A DNA stretch of 64,000 bases from Leptospira koniambonensis (GTDB lineage Bacteria > Spirochaetota > Leptospiria > Leptospirales > Leptospiraceae). The notes beneath the pieces were generated by a model, which was given only the letters and a program-made list of their open reading frames with translations, was not told where the DNA came from and ran no database searches. Shown piece by piece: positions 50,526 through 58,857 of the stretch (position 1 is the stretch's first letter; every line of letters begins with the position of its first letter). The DNA lies in the NCBI RefSeq assembly GCF_004769555.1, contig NZ_RQFY01000004.1, forward strand, positions 992,001 through 1,056,000, written 5' to 3'. Both the position numbers and the translations under genes were made by a program.

Positions 50526-52181
50526 ATGAAAATTCGACTCCGGATCCTATCTATATTCTTCCTAATGGCATTGGAAAATTCTATCTATGCCCAGGATACC
50601 TTTCGTCTGGACAATGATAACGCAAGTGTCGCAAATTCTATCAACGTAGAAGTCCTTAAAGACGGTAAATCAGTTCGTATTAGCTGGGAAGCGCCAAGAG
50701 AGACCGGCGAGATCATCGTGGCTCGATCTTCTTCCATCATTGATAGTCCTGAAAAATGTTATATTTCAGATTCTTTGGGAAAATTTCCAAGCGGTGTAGC
50801 TAACGGTGTGAATCAGATCTATGATTATAATCTGAAACCCGGAACTTATTATTATGCTGTAGTGTTAGCGCATCATGTAAGGAAGAAGGATGCAAGATTA
50901 GTTGCGAATCGTAACTTCACTACGATCCCAATTGTGATTGAAAACAATCCACAGCCTCAAACTAACAATTATCCTCCTACAAATACCCAGAATAATTATC
51001 CACCGGCAACAAATACAAATCAGCCTCCACCTGAAGAGCAGAAGTATCTTTCGGATAACGCTAGAGTTACTGATATATCTGTAAAAAGAGAAGGTCAGTT
51101 CTTGCGTGTTTCTTGGGAACCTTATCCAAAAGGTATCCAAGGTGAGACTATCTACACTATTTATAAATCCGCAGAGCCAATGTCTAGTATGACATTGATG
51201 AGAAAAGCGGAGAAGTTAGCAGAAGTTTCTCATCCGGAGAATACATTCTTGGATCAAGATCTGACCAAGTCTCAAACTCTATACTATGGTGTTTCGGTAA
51301 AACAAGGTTTGAAAGAAGTTTTACCATTGGTTCAGAATCAATCCTTCATTCGTCAGTTTTATGTTTATGATCAAGATAAAAGAAAACCTCCTAAAGAAGA
51401 TGATGTAGTTACTAATCCTCAATTTGCGTATGATGAAATGCACGTGAAGGATTTAAAGGCGAATATCGTTGATGGAGGAGTTCGTTTAGATTGGAAGGGC
51501 CCTGATCGTGCTGACGAAAATACTGTCTATGCCATCTACCAAGCAGGCAAACCTTTATCCGGAGGAGTTTCTACTTTCTTAGGCGGTAATGTTAGAAAAC
51601 TGGGAGAAGTTTCTCATCCTGATACTAACGTTATGATTAAGATGAAACCATACACTGGAACAATGTATTTTGGTGTTACAGTCAAACGAGGAGATCTAGA
51701 AGATTTCACTTTGACTCAGGATCAATCTTATGTTGCGATCGGTGGTCCGGGTGCTTCTGATAATAATACTCAAACTGCAGATAATAACGATAAGCCAAGC
51801 AAAAACGAGCCAAAAGAAGAAGATCAAGCTCCTCAGGAAAATAATCAGGACAACCAAAACGTTCAGAATAATGAAAAACAACCTTTGATCGTTGAACAAG
51901 AAGAGCCTAGTGAAGAAGAAGTCGATCGAGTTTTAAAATCAACGTATTGGAAAAACGAATACGGAGAAGCAGTAAAACAATTGGCTCCTTATGCAGGCTC
52001 AAATGATATCGACATAAGAGGAAAGGCCAAGTTTTTCCTTGGGATGTCTTTTTATAAAAAGGGCGAATATAACAAAGCTCTAAAGTTCTTCGTACAAAAA
52101 GATACAAAGAACTATAATCCGGAACGAACCGAGTTCTGGACCAAACAATGTCTGGCCCGGATCGGCGGAGGAAGAAGATGA
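50526..52181 (+). CDS. Secreted protein with three Fn3-like repeats and a TPR-like end
   Basis: A 551-residue exported protein. Signal peptide at about 1-22 (ending SIYAQ). Three Fn3-like beta domains: about 25-140 (GKSVRISWEAPRETGEIIVAR), 175-300 (GQFLRVSWEPYPKGIQGETI) and 320-425 (GGVRLDWKGPDRADENTVYAI). Domains 1 and 2 are joined by a Pro/Asn/Gln-rich linker and domain 3 is followed by another, very Asn/Gln/Glu-rich (about 420-465). A helical, TPR-like end with FFLGMSFYKKGEYNKALKFF follows. The next gene overlaps its stop (ATGA). Confidence 0.75.
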   Translation: MKIRLRILSIFFLMALENSIYAQDTFRLDNDNASVANSINVEVLKDGKSVRISWEAPRETGEIIVARSSSIIDSPEKCYISDSLGKFPSGVANGVNQIYDYNLKPGTYYYAVVLAHHVRKKDARLVANRNFTTIPIVIENNPQPQTNNYPPTNTQNNYPPATNTNQPPPEEQKYLSDNARVTDISVKREGQFLRVSWEPYPKGIQGETIYTIYKSAEPMSSMTLMRKAEKLAEVSHPENTFLDQDLTKSQTLYYGVSVKQGLKEVLPLVQNQSFIRQFYVYDQDKRKPPKEDDVVTNPQFAYDEMHVKDLKANIVDGGVRLDWKGPDRADENTVYAIYQAGKPLSGGVSTFLGGNVRKLGEVSHPDTNVMIKMKPYTGTMYFGVTVKRGDLEDFTLTQDQSYVAIGGPGASDNNTQTADNNDKPSKNEPKEEDQAPQENNQDNQNVQNNEKQPLIVEQEEPSEEEVDRVLKSTYWKNEYGEAVKQLAPYAGSNDIDIRGKAKFFLGMSFYKKGEYNKALKFFVQKDTKNYNPERTEFWTKQCLARIGGGRR

Positions 52182-53329
52182 ACCGTTCCATCATATTAGT
52201 CACAGGATTTTTATTCGTATGCGCAGGTCTTCTTACGGGGATTTACACTGCGGTGATCCAAGATACCGATTCCACAAATAAAGGGATCATCGAGAAAGTA
52301 AGAGAAGGGGAGGAATTTCTAAAACATTCCAATCCTAAATCTTCTGAAAAGGCTTTGGATATTTTTGCAGAATTATCTTCCAAGGATGTAGGTTCGGATC
52401 TTTCTTTCAGGATCCAATACGATCTGGCAACTGCTCTGGATAAAACTGGAGATAAGATGAGAGCCCTCGGAATTTTCAGAGAGTTGAACCAAAAAGAAGG
52501 TTTGGCTCGCGAAGAAAAAGCAAAGGTAGCCTATGGTCTTGGGAATCTTCTTCTTTTATTAAACAGAGACGAAGAGGGAAAAGGTCATTTAGAGGAAGTT
52601 CTTAGAACCTCTGGAGATAATAAACTCAGATCTAACGCGTTATCCGCTATTGCCGACTATTACATGAAAAAAGGTAATTACGATCAGTCTAGAAAGAACT
52701 ACGTATTGGCCTTACAAGAAGATCCTGAAAACGTAAAAGCTAGAGTAAGATGGGGAAAATCTTTGCGCAGAATGGGCAAAGACTGGTCCGCTTACGACGT
52801 TTATGAAGATTACGTCCAATCGGATGCATATTTCGATCCAGACAAAGTTGCAGTAGATAAAGAATTCCGTTCAGGGCTCTTGGAGAAGGGAAGAGAATTA
52901 TACGTACGCAAAGAATATTATTCTGCGATTGAAACCTTGAAAAAGGCATTGGACATAGGTGTCAGCGAGAGAGCAAGAGAGCAAGCCTGGTATTATATCG
53001 CAGAAAGTTACGATGCTTTGGGAAAATCAGAACAAGCAATCCAATATCTGAACAAAATGTTAGAGAACTCAGACGGAACAATGGACCAAGCGGCTATGTT
53101 CAGAAAGGGAACCATCTATTTCAGAGGTGGAAAATACGAAAAAGCAGCGGCGGTTTTCCAAGAATCTGCTGATAGAAATCCTGATACTCCTATAGGTAAA
53201 AAATCTGCTTCTTGGAAGAAGGAAGCCTTGGATCAGATCGAGGACGATATGAGATACAAGGATGGAGAAGGTGGCGGAAAGGCAAAACCTTCTGATGACG
53301 ATCGCCAAGATGACGACTGGAAATATTAA
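52178..53329 (+). CDS. Membrane-anchored TPR protein
   Basis: A 383-residue protein with an N-terminal membrane anchor (about 4-26) and many TPR-like repeats (IQYDLATALDKTGDKMRAL, ALSAIADYYMKKGNYDQSRK, AREQAWYYIAESYDALGKSEQ, RKGTIYFRGGKYEKAAAVF). An acidic tail ends the chain. It starts at ATG 52178 behind GGAGGAAG, 4 bases into the preceding stop, so the two are coupled and may form one envelope complex. Confidence 0.8.
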   Translation: MNRSIILVTGFLFVCAGLLTGIYTAVIQDTDSTNKGIIEKVREGEEFLKHSNPKSSEKALDIFAELSSKDVGSDLSFRIQYDLATALDKTGDKMRALGIFRELNQKEGLAREEKAKVAYGLGNLLLLLNRDEEGKGHLEEVLRTSGDNKLRSNALSAIADYYMKKGNYDQSRKNYVLALQEDPENVKARVRWGKSLRRMGKDWSAYDVYEDYVQSDAYFDPDKVAVDKEFRSGLLEKGRELYVRKEYYSAIETLKKALDIGVSERAREQAWYYIAESYDALGKSEQAIQYLNKMLENSDGTMDQAAMFRKGTIYFRGGKYEKAAAVFQESADRNPDTPIGKKSASWKKEALDQIEDDMRYKDGEGGGKAKPSDDDRQDDDWKY

Positions 53330-53335
53330 GAAATT

Positions 53336-54301
53336 TTAATTCGTAGATGTCTGAACGAATTCCTGTTCAGACATTTGGATCTGTACCCCTAAACAATCAT
53401 AGATTGCATGAGGGATATCTTTCAAAGCGTGGATCTTATCCTTCATCTGTTCTGTGTATTTACCATATAGAATGGTTGGCACTGGATTTACAGTATGCAC
53501 ATCCACAGTAAGATCTTCTAGATTTCCATGATCGGAAGTTAGAATGAGTTGGTCTTGTTCTGGATCCATTGCATCCAAAACTCCTAGTAAAAAGTCCTCC
53601 AAGTCAGAGATACATTTTTCAGCACCTTTCCAATTCATCTTATGACCTACTTTATCCGTGATAAAGTATTCGTAGATGCATAAGGTATGACCTTTCATTG
53701 CGGGAATAATATCTTTTCCAGTTTTGTACGGATCTTGGATCTCTAAAACTGGATCGTCTTTATCTATAAAATCTTTTCCAAACTTTCTGAGAAAATCACG
53801 GCTGATATCCATATAAAGACCCTTGCCATCTCTCAGATCATCCATATCTTTTAATGGTTTATCCGCTGCCATTTGGATAAGGGTAGATGCTGATACATGC
53901 CTAGGATGTTTTTTTATATGCTCAGCAAATCCTGGAGTATAACAGTTCAGCAAATCGGCTTTAAATCCGTTCTCTTCTAAAATACGAATGATAGAATATT
54001 TCGCGATGATACGTTTTAATGTGAATGTAGGAAATCCACTCATATGACGGTTCAGAACTTGACAGGCATTGATCCCAGTCCAAAGGGAAGTTTGTCCTGT
54101 TGCGCTTTGGGGAAGTCCTTTAATCCCCATACTCGCATCCGTTTTAAGATAGGTGAGTTCCTTTAATCTGGAAGGAGAATCATCCGGGATGGATTTACCG
54201 CCCAGGGGTAGAAAAATCCCTTTTGCGTATTTGGAGAACGGATTTTTATCCGGATTGTTTTCCCCAAAGCCTATCCCGTCTATAAACACATAAAATATCA
54301 T
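53336..54301 (-). CDS. Alkaline-phosphatase-superfamily metalloenzyme
   Basis: A 321-residue enzyme with the superfamily signature: FIDGIGFGENN at the N-terminus for metal 1, SATGQTSLWTG carrying the nucleophile Ser/Thr, and LTSDHGNLEDLTVDVH for metal 2, as in phosphopentomutases, phosphoglycerate mutases and phosphodiesterases. Length and motif spacing do not decide between them. It converges on the TPR gene with 6 bases between stops. Confidence 0.75.
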   Translation of the reverse strand: MIFYVFIDGIGFGENNPDKNPFSKYAKGIFLPLGGKSIPDDSPSRLKELTYLKTDASMGIKGLPQSATGQTSLWTGINACQVLNRHMSGFPTFTLKRIIAKYSIIRILEENGFKADLLNCYTPGFAEHIKKHPRHVSASTLIQMAADKPLKDMDDLRDGKGLYMDISRDFLRKFGKDFIDKDDPVLEIQDPYKTGKDIIPAMKGHTLCIYEYFITDKVGHKMNWKGAEKCISDLEDFLLGVLDAMDPEQDQLILTSDHGNLEDLTVDVHTVNPVPTILYGKYTEQMKDKIHALKDIPHAIYDCLGVQIQMSEQEFVQTSTN

Positions 54302-54378
54302 TCTATTGGCCCGAGAAGTATCGATTATCCTATTGAATTAGACTGATTCTTTATGATGGAATCGCCGATACTAGAAAG

Positions 54379-55380
54379 GTGAACCCGCGCAAACATAGCA
54401 AAAGATCTCGAATTCTCGCTCTGATACTGCTATGTATCGTATTGATTTCCATCCCTTTTTTTCCGGGAGCTTGGAAGGACGCGGTTTTCTTCTCTCCCAT
54501 CCAAATTCTTAGTTTGTACCCTAAACTGAAAAAGGAATCATTTATAGACTCTATCCTAGAAAGATTTCAAAACAAGTACTATGACCTGGGTTATAGGTTC
54601 GAATATTTAATGAGAGAATTTCCTAAACTTGAGACTGACAAGGATGCGGAAGCTTTAGGAAAACATTTCAGCTCTTCTATCAAATTAAAACAGATCCGAA
54701 TTTATGATTATAATTATAGAGCAATGTATTCTTCTGATCCGAAAGGTCCAGGGTTTCATAAGGGACTAAGATTACTTGGAATGCAGGTGCCTAAAGCAGG
54801 TTGGATAGAAGATACAGATGGATTTTTATTATACAGAAATTCTATTGGAGATCTATATTTTCAAATACTGAAAGAAGATGGGGACCGAATTGTACATGAA
54901 GCAAGTGGCCCAAAAAAATCATTTTTGCCGCGGGACTTTTCAGAAGGTATCTTATATTGGGTATATAAGAAGAAGGAAGAAGATTCCGAACTCCTAGAAA
55001 CAAACTTGAATCCCAACAGCTCTTTACTTCCAGATATTACAGAAGTTCCAAGCTCTGAAGAATCCAAAGCGATGATACATGCATTGCTGGATAAAAATTC
55101 TAAATCCCAAAACATTCTGCTTCGTCCTGTTTGGGAAAAAACAATTGTAGAAGATCTCGAAATCTTTTTAGCACAACCCAGAAAAACAAGAGCAGAAGAG
55201 TTATTATTGATCTTAAGTGCTTTCGGAATTTCTTTAATCGCTTTGATTTGTGGGATACTTGCTTCTAGAATATTATTCACGATCCGGACAGAAAATCGTT
55301 TTTCTGAAAGAGAAGAAGTTATCCATGTGAAAACAGAGCTGATTCGTTTACTCGGACAATTTAGGGAAAAGACAAAATGA
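54379..55380 (+). CDS. Two-span membrane sensor-like protein A
   Basis: A 333-residue protein with one helix at about 11-27 (ILALILLCIVLISIPFF), a periplasmic domain of about 230 residues and a second helix at about 274-296, then a short cytoplasmic coil. The layout is that of a periplasmic sensing domain; no catalytic motif is visible. GTG start. Its stop overlaps the start of the next gene by 4 bases. Confidence 0.6.
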   Translation: MNPRKHSKRSRILALILLCIVLISIPFFPGAWKDAVFFSPIQILSLYPKLKKESFIDSILERFQNKYYDLGYRFEYLMREFPKLETDKDAEALGKHFSSSIKLKQIRIYDYNYRAMYSSDPKGPGFHKGLRLLGMQVPKAGWIEDTDGFLLYRNSIGDLYFQILKEDGDRIVHEASGPKKSFLPRDFSEGILYWVYKKKEEDSELLETNLNPNSSLLPDITEVPSSEESKAMIHALLDKNSKSQNILLRPVWEKTIVEDLEIFLAQPRKTRAEELLLILSAFGISLIALICGILASRILFTIRTENRFSEREEVIHVKTELIRLLGQFREKTK

Positions 55381-57614
55381 TCGGCTTTAAATTCAGACTT
55401 ATACTCGCTCTATCTTTTATATTTTCCGTTTCAGTATTACTTTTAGAGCCTTACTTTCCTTCTGGGATTTTTTATAAGTCCCGATTAGAATCTGTATTTT
55501 CTTCCTTTAATAAAGAGATCTTAGAATTAGAAAAAAAGATCCGTGAATCTGATCCGGAAGAATTGGATACAAACAATCTATTCCTTCCAGTTCGAAACTT
55601 TTTATCATGGGATCCAAATCTAAAGAATACTCCCAACCTAGAGTTTTCAGGAGATAAAGAAAGGTATTTATTATCACAAGCTTGGGAAGGAAAGACTAGT
55701 CGTTTTCTTTCTTTGGAGAATGAACCTGTACTATTTGTCCCATTATATTCAAAGTCAGTCGCTGTACTTGCAGTGCTCGATAAGGAAAAATTCAAAATTT
55801 CCTTAGACGATAAGATAGAATACTTCGTTCCTGAACCAAGACTTGGTATCTTTCAAGACTGGGAAGAGAAAGGAGACAAAACAGATCCTAGAAAAATTTC
55901 AGAAGAAATTTTGAAGTCCATGAAGGATGGAGGAAATGACTTCAAAGAGATCCGTCTGGGAGATAAATTATACAGAGCCTATTACGCATTCTATCCCGAA
56001 GATAAAATCGGATTTGTCCAAGGGATTTTGTTATTAGTTCCTTTTGAACGTAATATTTTTCTAATATTATTCCCTGTGTTTTTTGGGTTTCTATTTTTAT
56101 TGGATGCATGCATTCTAATTGTTAGAAAGAATAAATCCTCTTCTTCTTACGCAAAATCGGATGTATCAAATCTTATCCAAGTTCTTTCTAAAAGAATAGA
56201 AGAGACTAATTTTAAACAGGTCGAAGCCGCAAAATTGCAGGAGATCGCTGATATTCCTGAGATTGTAACCGTTCCTCCCGTTTTGGAAACTAAACCAAAT
56301 GCAAGCGGCACATTCTATGTTTTACCTTTTGATCTGCCTGGAGATTCTTTTTTAACTCCTAAATTTTTAAGAGAGAAGAAGGAGCCAATTCATGTAGAAA
56401 GAGATATGGCATCTGCTCCTTCTGCTGTATCTGTTGTGGAAATGCCAGAAGCTCTTCAGAAAAAAAGAGATTCTATCTTTACTGATGAATTGGCAAGACT
56501 TGTGGAGAAAGTTAAATCTACTTCGCCTGAAATCCCTCAGATAGAAATTTCGGATCGTCCTAAAGATTCAGGTCTTTTAGCAAAAGCTCTTAGAGTGACT
56601 GGACTTGCTGAGATTGGACTGAAGGCAGCGAGAGGTCTTGCTCCTCAGCATAAATCCAGATTTTTCCTTTGGGCGAGAGCTTGGTGGGGAATTCGTAAAA
56701 CAGATCCGAATGAAGAACTTCCTCTTTCTGAAAAATTCAGAGGCTGGTTAGATAAACAACCTATCCGCGAAAAAAGAAAGATCTTAGAAGTTTTAGATGA
56801 GATCCACCAAGGTTTGGATTCTCCTATATCTTCCTTATTAAAATATTATCTTACAATTTTCTCTTCTCTTCATTTGAAATCTTTTAGTATTCATTTTTAT
56901 GATAGAAGAAGAGGCGCTTATCTTCCTGTAGTTTCTTATGGCTTACAACCTTATAGCCGCCAGAATATGATCTTCTTATATGGGGATCAATTCTTAGGGA
57001 AAGAAGTGGGAGATGTTTCTATTATAGATGTTACTGAAGAAAGACGTAATGATCATTTCTTCCGTAAAAAATTTGATACTGCTGACTTGGATGGAGTGAT
57101 GAGGATTATTTCCTTCCCACTTTTCAGATCAGGATTAGATTTCAGATTTTTCTTAATGTTTCCAGATCCACCTAATAATGATTTAGCGGAACAGATCAGA
57201 GAGAATGTAGAAAATTCTATAGAACCTGTAGAAGATGCATTTTTACAATTGGAGATTGAGCAGGCTTCTCATGCCATCCAGGACAAAAGAGATTTGGTCC
57301 AAATTCAATTCTTACTTCTTCGTTGGGCAACCCACGGTGAAAGAAGCAGATGTAATTTATACAAGATTAAATGTATTGGTGACTTAGATTATCCTTCTAT
57401 AGACAAATGGAGAAAGGATGTTCTGGAGGAGATCCAACCTAGACTCGGATCGGAAGATTACGGTTTCGGAGTTTCTCCTTCTGAAATTTTTGTTTTGTCC
57501 AGAGAAGAAAGAGAATCAGAACTGAAAATGATCTTGGATTCGATTGGTAAAGAGTATAAGATTACCCCACTTCCTTATCCGGAAAACGGAAAAAATTTAT
57601 ACACTTATATTTAA
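55377..57614 (+). CDS. Two-span membrane protein with GAF-like cytoplasmic end (partner B)
   Basis: A 745-residue protein. Helix 1 is at about 5-21, a periplasmic domain lies at about 25-215, helix 2 is at about 222-242, and the remainder is cytoplasmic. The C-terminal part (about 490-620: SFSIHFYDRRRGAYLPVVSY to GVMRIISFPLFRSGLDFRFF) resembles a GAF-like fold. A charged linker connects it to helix 2. No kinase, cyclase or phosphatase motif is seen. Start overlaps gene A by 4 bases (ATGA), so the pair is likely one complex. Confidence 0.6.
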   Translation: MIGFKFRLILALSFIFSVSVLLLEPYFPSGIFYKSRLESVFSSFNKEILELEKKIRESDPEELDTNNLFLPVRNFLSWDPNLKNTPNLEFSGDKERYLLSQAWEGKTSRFLSLENEPVLFVPLYSKSVAVLAVLDKEKFKISLDDKIEYFVPEPRLGIFQDWEEKGDKTDPRKISEEILKSMKDGGNDFKEIRLGDKLYRAYYAFYPEDKIGFVQGILLLVPFERNIFLILFPVFFGFLFLLDACILIVRKNKSSSSYAKSDVSNLIQVLSKRIEETNFKQVEAAKLQEIADIPEIVTVPPVLETKPNASGTFYVLPFDLPGDSFLTPKFLREKKEPIHVERDMASAPSAVSVVEMPEALQKKRDSIFTDELARLVEKVKSTSPEIPQIEISDRPKDSGLLAKALRVTGLAEIGLKAARGLAPQHKSRFFLWARAWWGIRKTDPNEELPLSEKFRGWLDKQPIREKRKILEVLDEIHQGLDSPISSLLKYYLTIFSSLHLKSFSIHFYDRRRGAYLPVVSYGLQPYSRQNMIFLYGDQFLGKEVGDVSIIDVTEERRNDHFFRKKFDTADLDGVMRIISFPLFRSGLDFRFFLMFPDPPNNDLAEQIRENVENSIEPVEDAFLQLEIEQASHAIQDKRDLVQIQFLLLRWATHGERSRCNLYKIKCIGDLDYPSIDKWRKDVLEEIQPRLGSEDYGFGVSPSEIFVLSREERESELKMILDSIGKEYKITPLPYPENGKNLYTYI

Positions 57615-57647
57615 TATTTTCCTAAATCGGATAAGATCTAAACTGAA

Positions 57648-58241
57648 ATGCGCGCCTTTTGTTGTATCATTTTATTTTGTGCAAGTTTATCTTCTTCTTA
57701 TTCCCAAGAAGAAAATAGAAGAGAATGGAATAAGGCTGCAAAACAAAAAGTTTTACTTCTTCACCAGAGTGGAAAAGAAGCAGAGAGTCTTCCTTTCTTG
57801 GAAGAATACGTCAAAAAAAATCCGAACGAGTTGATCTATAAACTCTATCTGGCTCGGGCTCTTTTTTGGAGAGCAGACTTGGAACTTCCTGGTCATTCAG
57901 AAGATGTGTTTTCTAGAATGGAGAAGGTCCGAAGGATCCGGGACAATTACCTCCGAGCAGCGAGTCTTTTCGAAGAGAATGTTGGATATTTAGTAAAGGT
58001 AAGTCCACGAGATCCTGATTTGGGAAAATGGACCTTTTTATGGGCAATGTCAGAATGGTATGCTGGTAGGGAAGACCGGGCAATTCAGCTATTTAAGAAG
58101 TCGTTTAAACATGATTTTCGTTTGAATCAGGCAAATTATAATATAGCTGCCATTTACGAAAACCTGGGACAAATACTAGATTCTCAAATTTATTACGGAA
58201 CCTACTTGAAAAACGAAAAGGAACTGAAAGAAGAGGAGTAA
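57648..58241 (+). CDS. Exported helical TPR-like protein
   Basis: A 197-residue protein with a signal peptide (about 1-19, ending SYSQ) and helix-turn-helix repeats (LPFLEEYVKKNPNELIYKLY, AMSEWYAGREDRAIQLF, NYNIAAIYENLGQILDSQI). Its stop codon overlaps the start of the ribbon-helix-helix gene by one base (TAATG). It is likely part of the operon with the membrane pair. Confidence 0.7.
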   Translation: MRAFCCIILFCASLSSSYSQEENRREWNKAAKQKVLLLHQSGKEAESLPFLEEYVKKNPNELIYKLYLARALFWRADLELPGHSEDVFSRMEKVRRIRDNYLRAASLFEENVGYLVKVSPRDPDLGKWTFLWAMSEWYAGREDRAIQLFKKSFKHDFRLNQANYNIAAIYENLGQILDSQIYYGTYLKNEKELKEEE

Positions 58242-58444
58242 TGGCCCGTGTCGAAAGAAGATTTCAGATGCTCCTCACAGAGGAAGAATTCGAATTATTA
58301 AGGACAGAAGCGGAAAAACGAGACCTCTCCGCTTCTGAGTTACTTCGCTCCTGCTTTAGGAACGAAGTTTTTAAATCAGATTCTTACCAAAGATTGGAAG
58401 CCTTGAGAGAATTATCCAAAATTTATCCGGAAGCGAAAGTTTGA
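58241..58444 (+). CDS. Ribbon-helix-helix DNA-binding protein (antitoxin-like)
   Basis: A 67-residue protein with the ribbon-helix-helix pattern: a short strand (RRFQMLLT), helix EEEFELLRTEAEKRD and LSASELLRSCFRNEV. It resembles CopG/VapB-type antitoxin and repressor N-domains. Overlaps its neighbours on both sides, by 1 and 4 bases. Confidence 0.75.
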   Translation: MARVERRFQMLLTEEEFELLRTEAEKRDLSASELLRSCFRNEVFKSDSYQRLEALRELSKIYPEAKV

Positions 58445-58857
58445 AATTATTAGTCTCTTCTGATTGTTTTAAGGAATTGGTGCTTGGAAATTCCTCTTCT
58501 CGCCGTTCTGTATCGAACGCCATTGAATCACTTACCAAAAAAAATCATATTTTCGTTTTGGCTCTTCCTAGTTTGGATTCAGTGCTTGAAAAAGAATCTG
58601 ATCCTTTAACAAGAGAGATCATCTGGACCCAATCTAAAAATTTATTTTTGGATTTTCTTCCCGTAAGAAAAGAAGAGATTTCACTTGCGATACGACTTTC
58701 TTCTTCTAAGAGCTTAGAATGGAAAGAATGGCTGGAGATTGCTACGGCTTCTTTGGCTGATTTGGATGGGATTTTATGTACGAATGCTAAATGGAAAGAG
58801 CAGAATCTAGTAAAGATACTACTCGCTCAGGAAATAGACCTCGACGGAGTCGCTTAA
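58441..58857 (+). CDS. PIN-like protein (probable eroded VapC-type partner)
   Basis: A 138-residue protein starting from TTG, overlapping the ribbon-helix-helix gene (TTGA). The start (LLVSSDCFKEL), the Glu-rich middle and the late ATASLADLDGILCTNAKW resemble the PIN-domain fold of VapC toxins. The usual acidic residues are only partly there (D8 early; the late Asp of VTxD is Asn), so nuclease activity is doubtful. Its end overlaps the convergent LamG-like gene by 39 bases. Confidence 0.6.
   Translation: MKLLVSSDCFKELVLGNSSSRRSVSNAIESLTKKNHIFVLALPSLDSVLEKESDPLTREIIWTQSKNLFLDFLPVRKEEISLAIRLSSSKSLEWKEWLEIATASLADLDGILCTNAKWKEQNLVKILLAQEIDLDGVA

Noticed and set aside
57544..57834. Plus-strand open frame overlapping the GAF-like protein end and the next gene
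   Set aside because: The neighbouring frame from 57648 has a signal peptide and TPR pattern; this one is Lys/Phe-rich noise.
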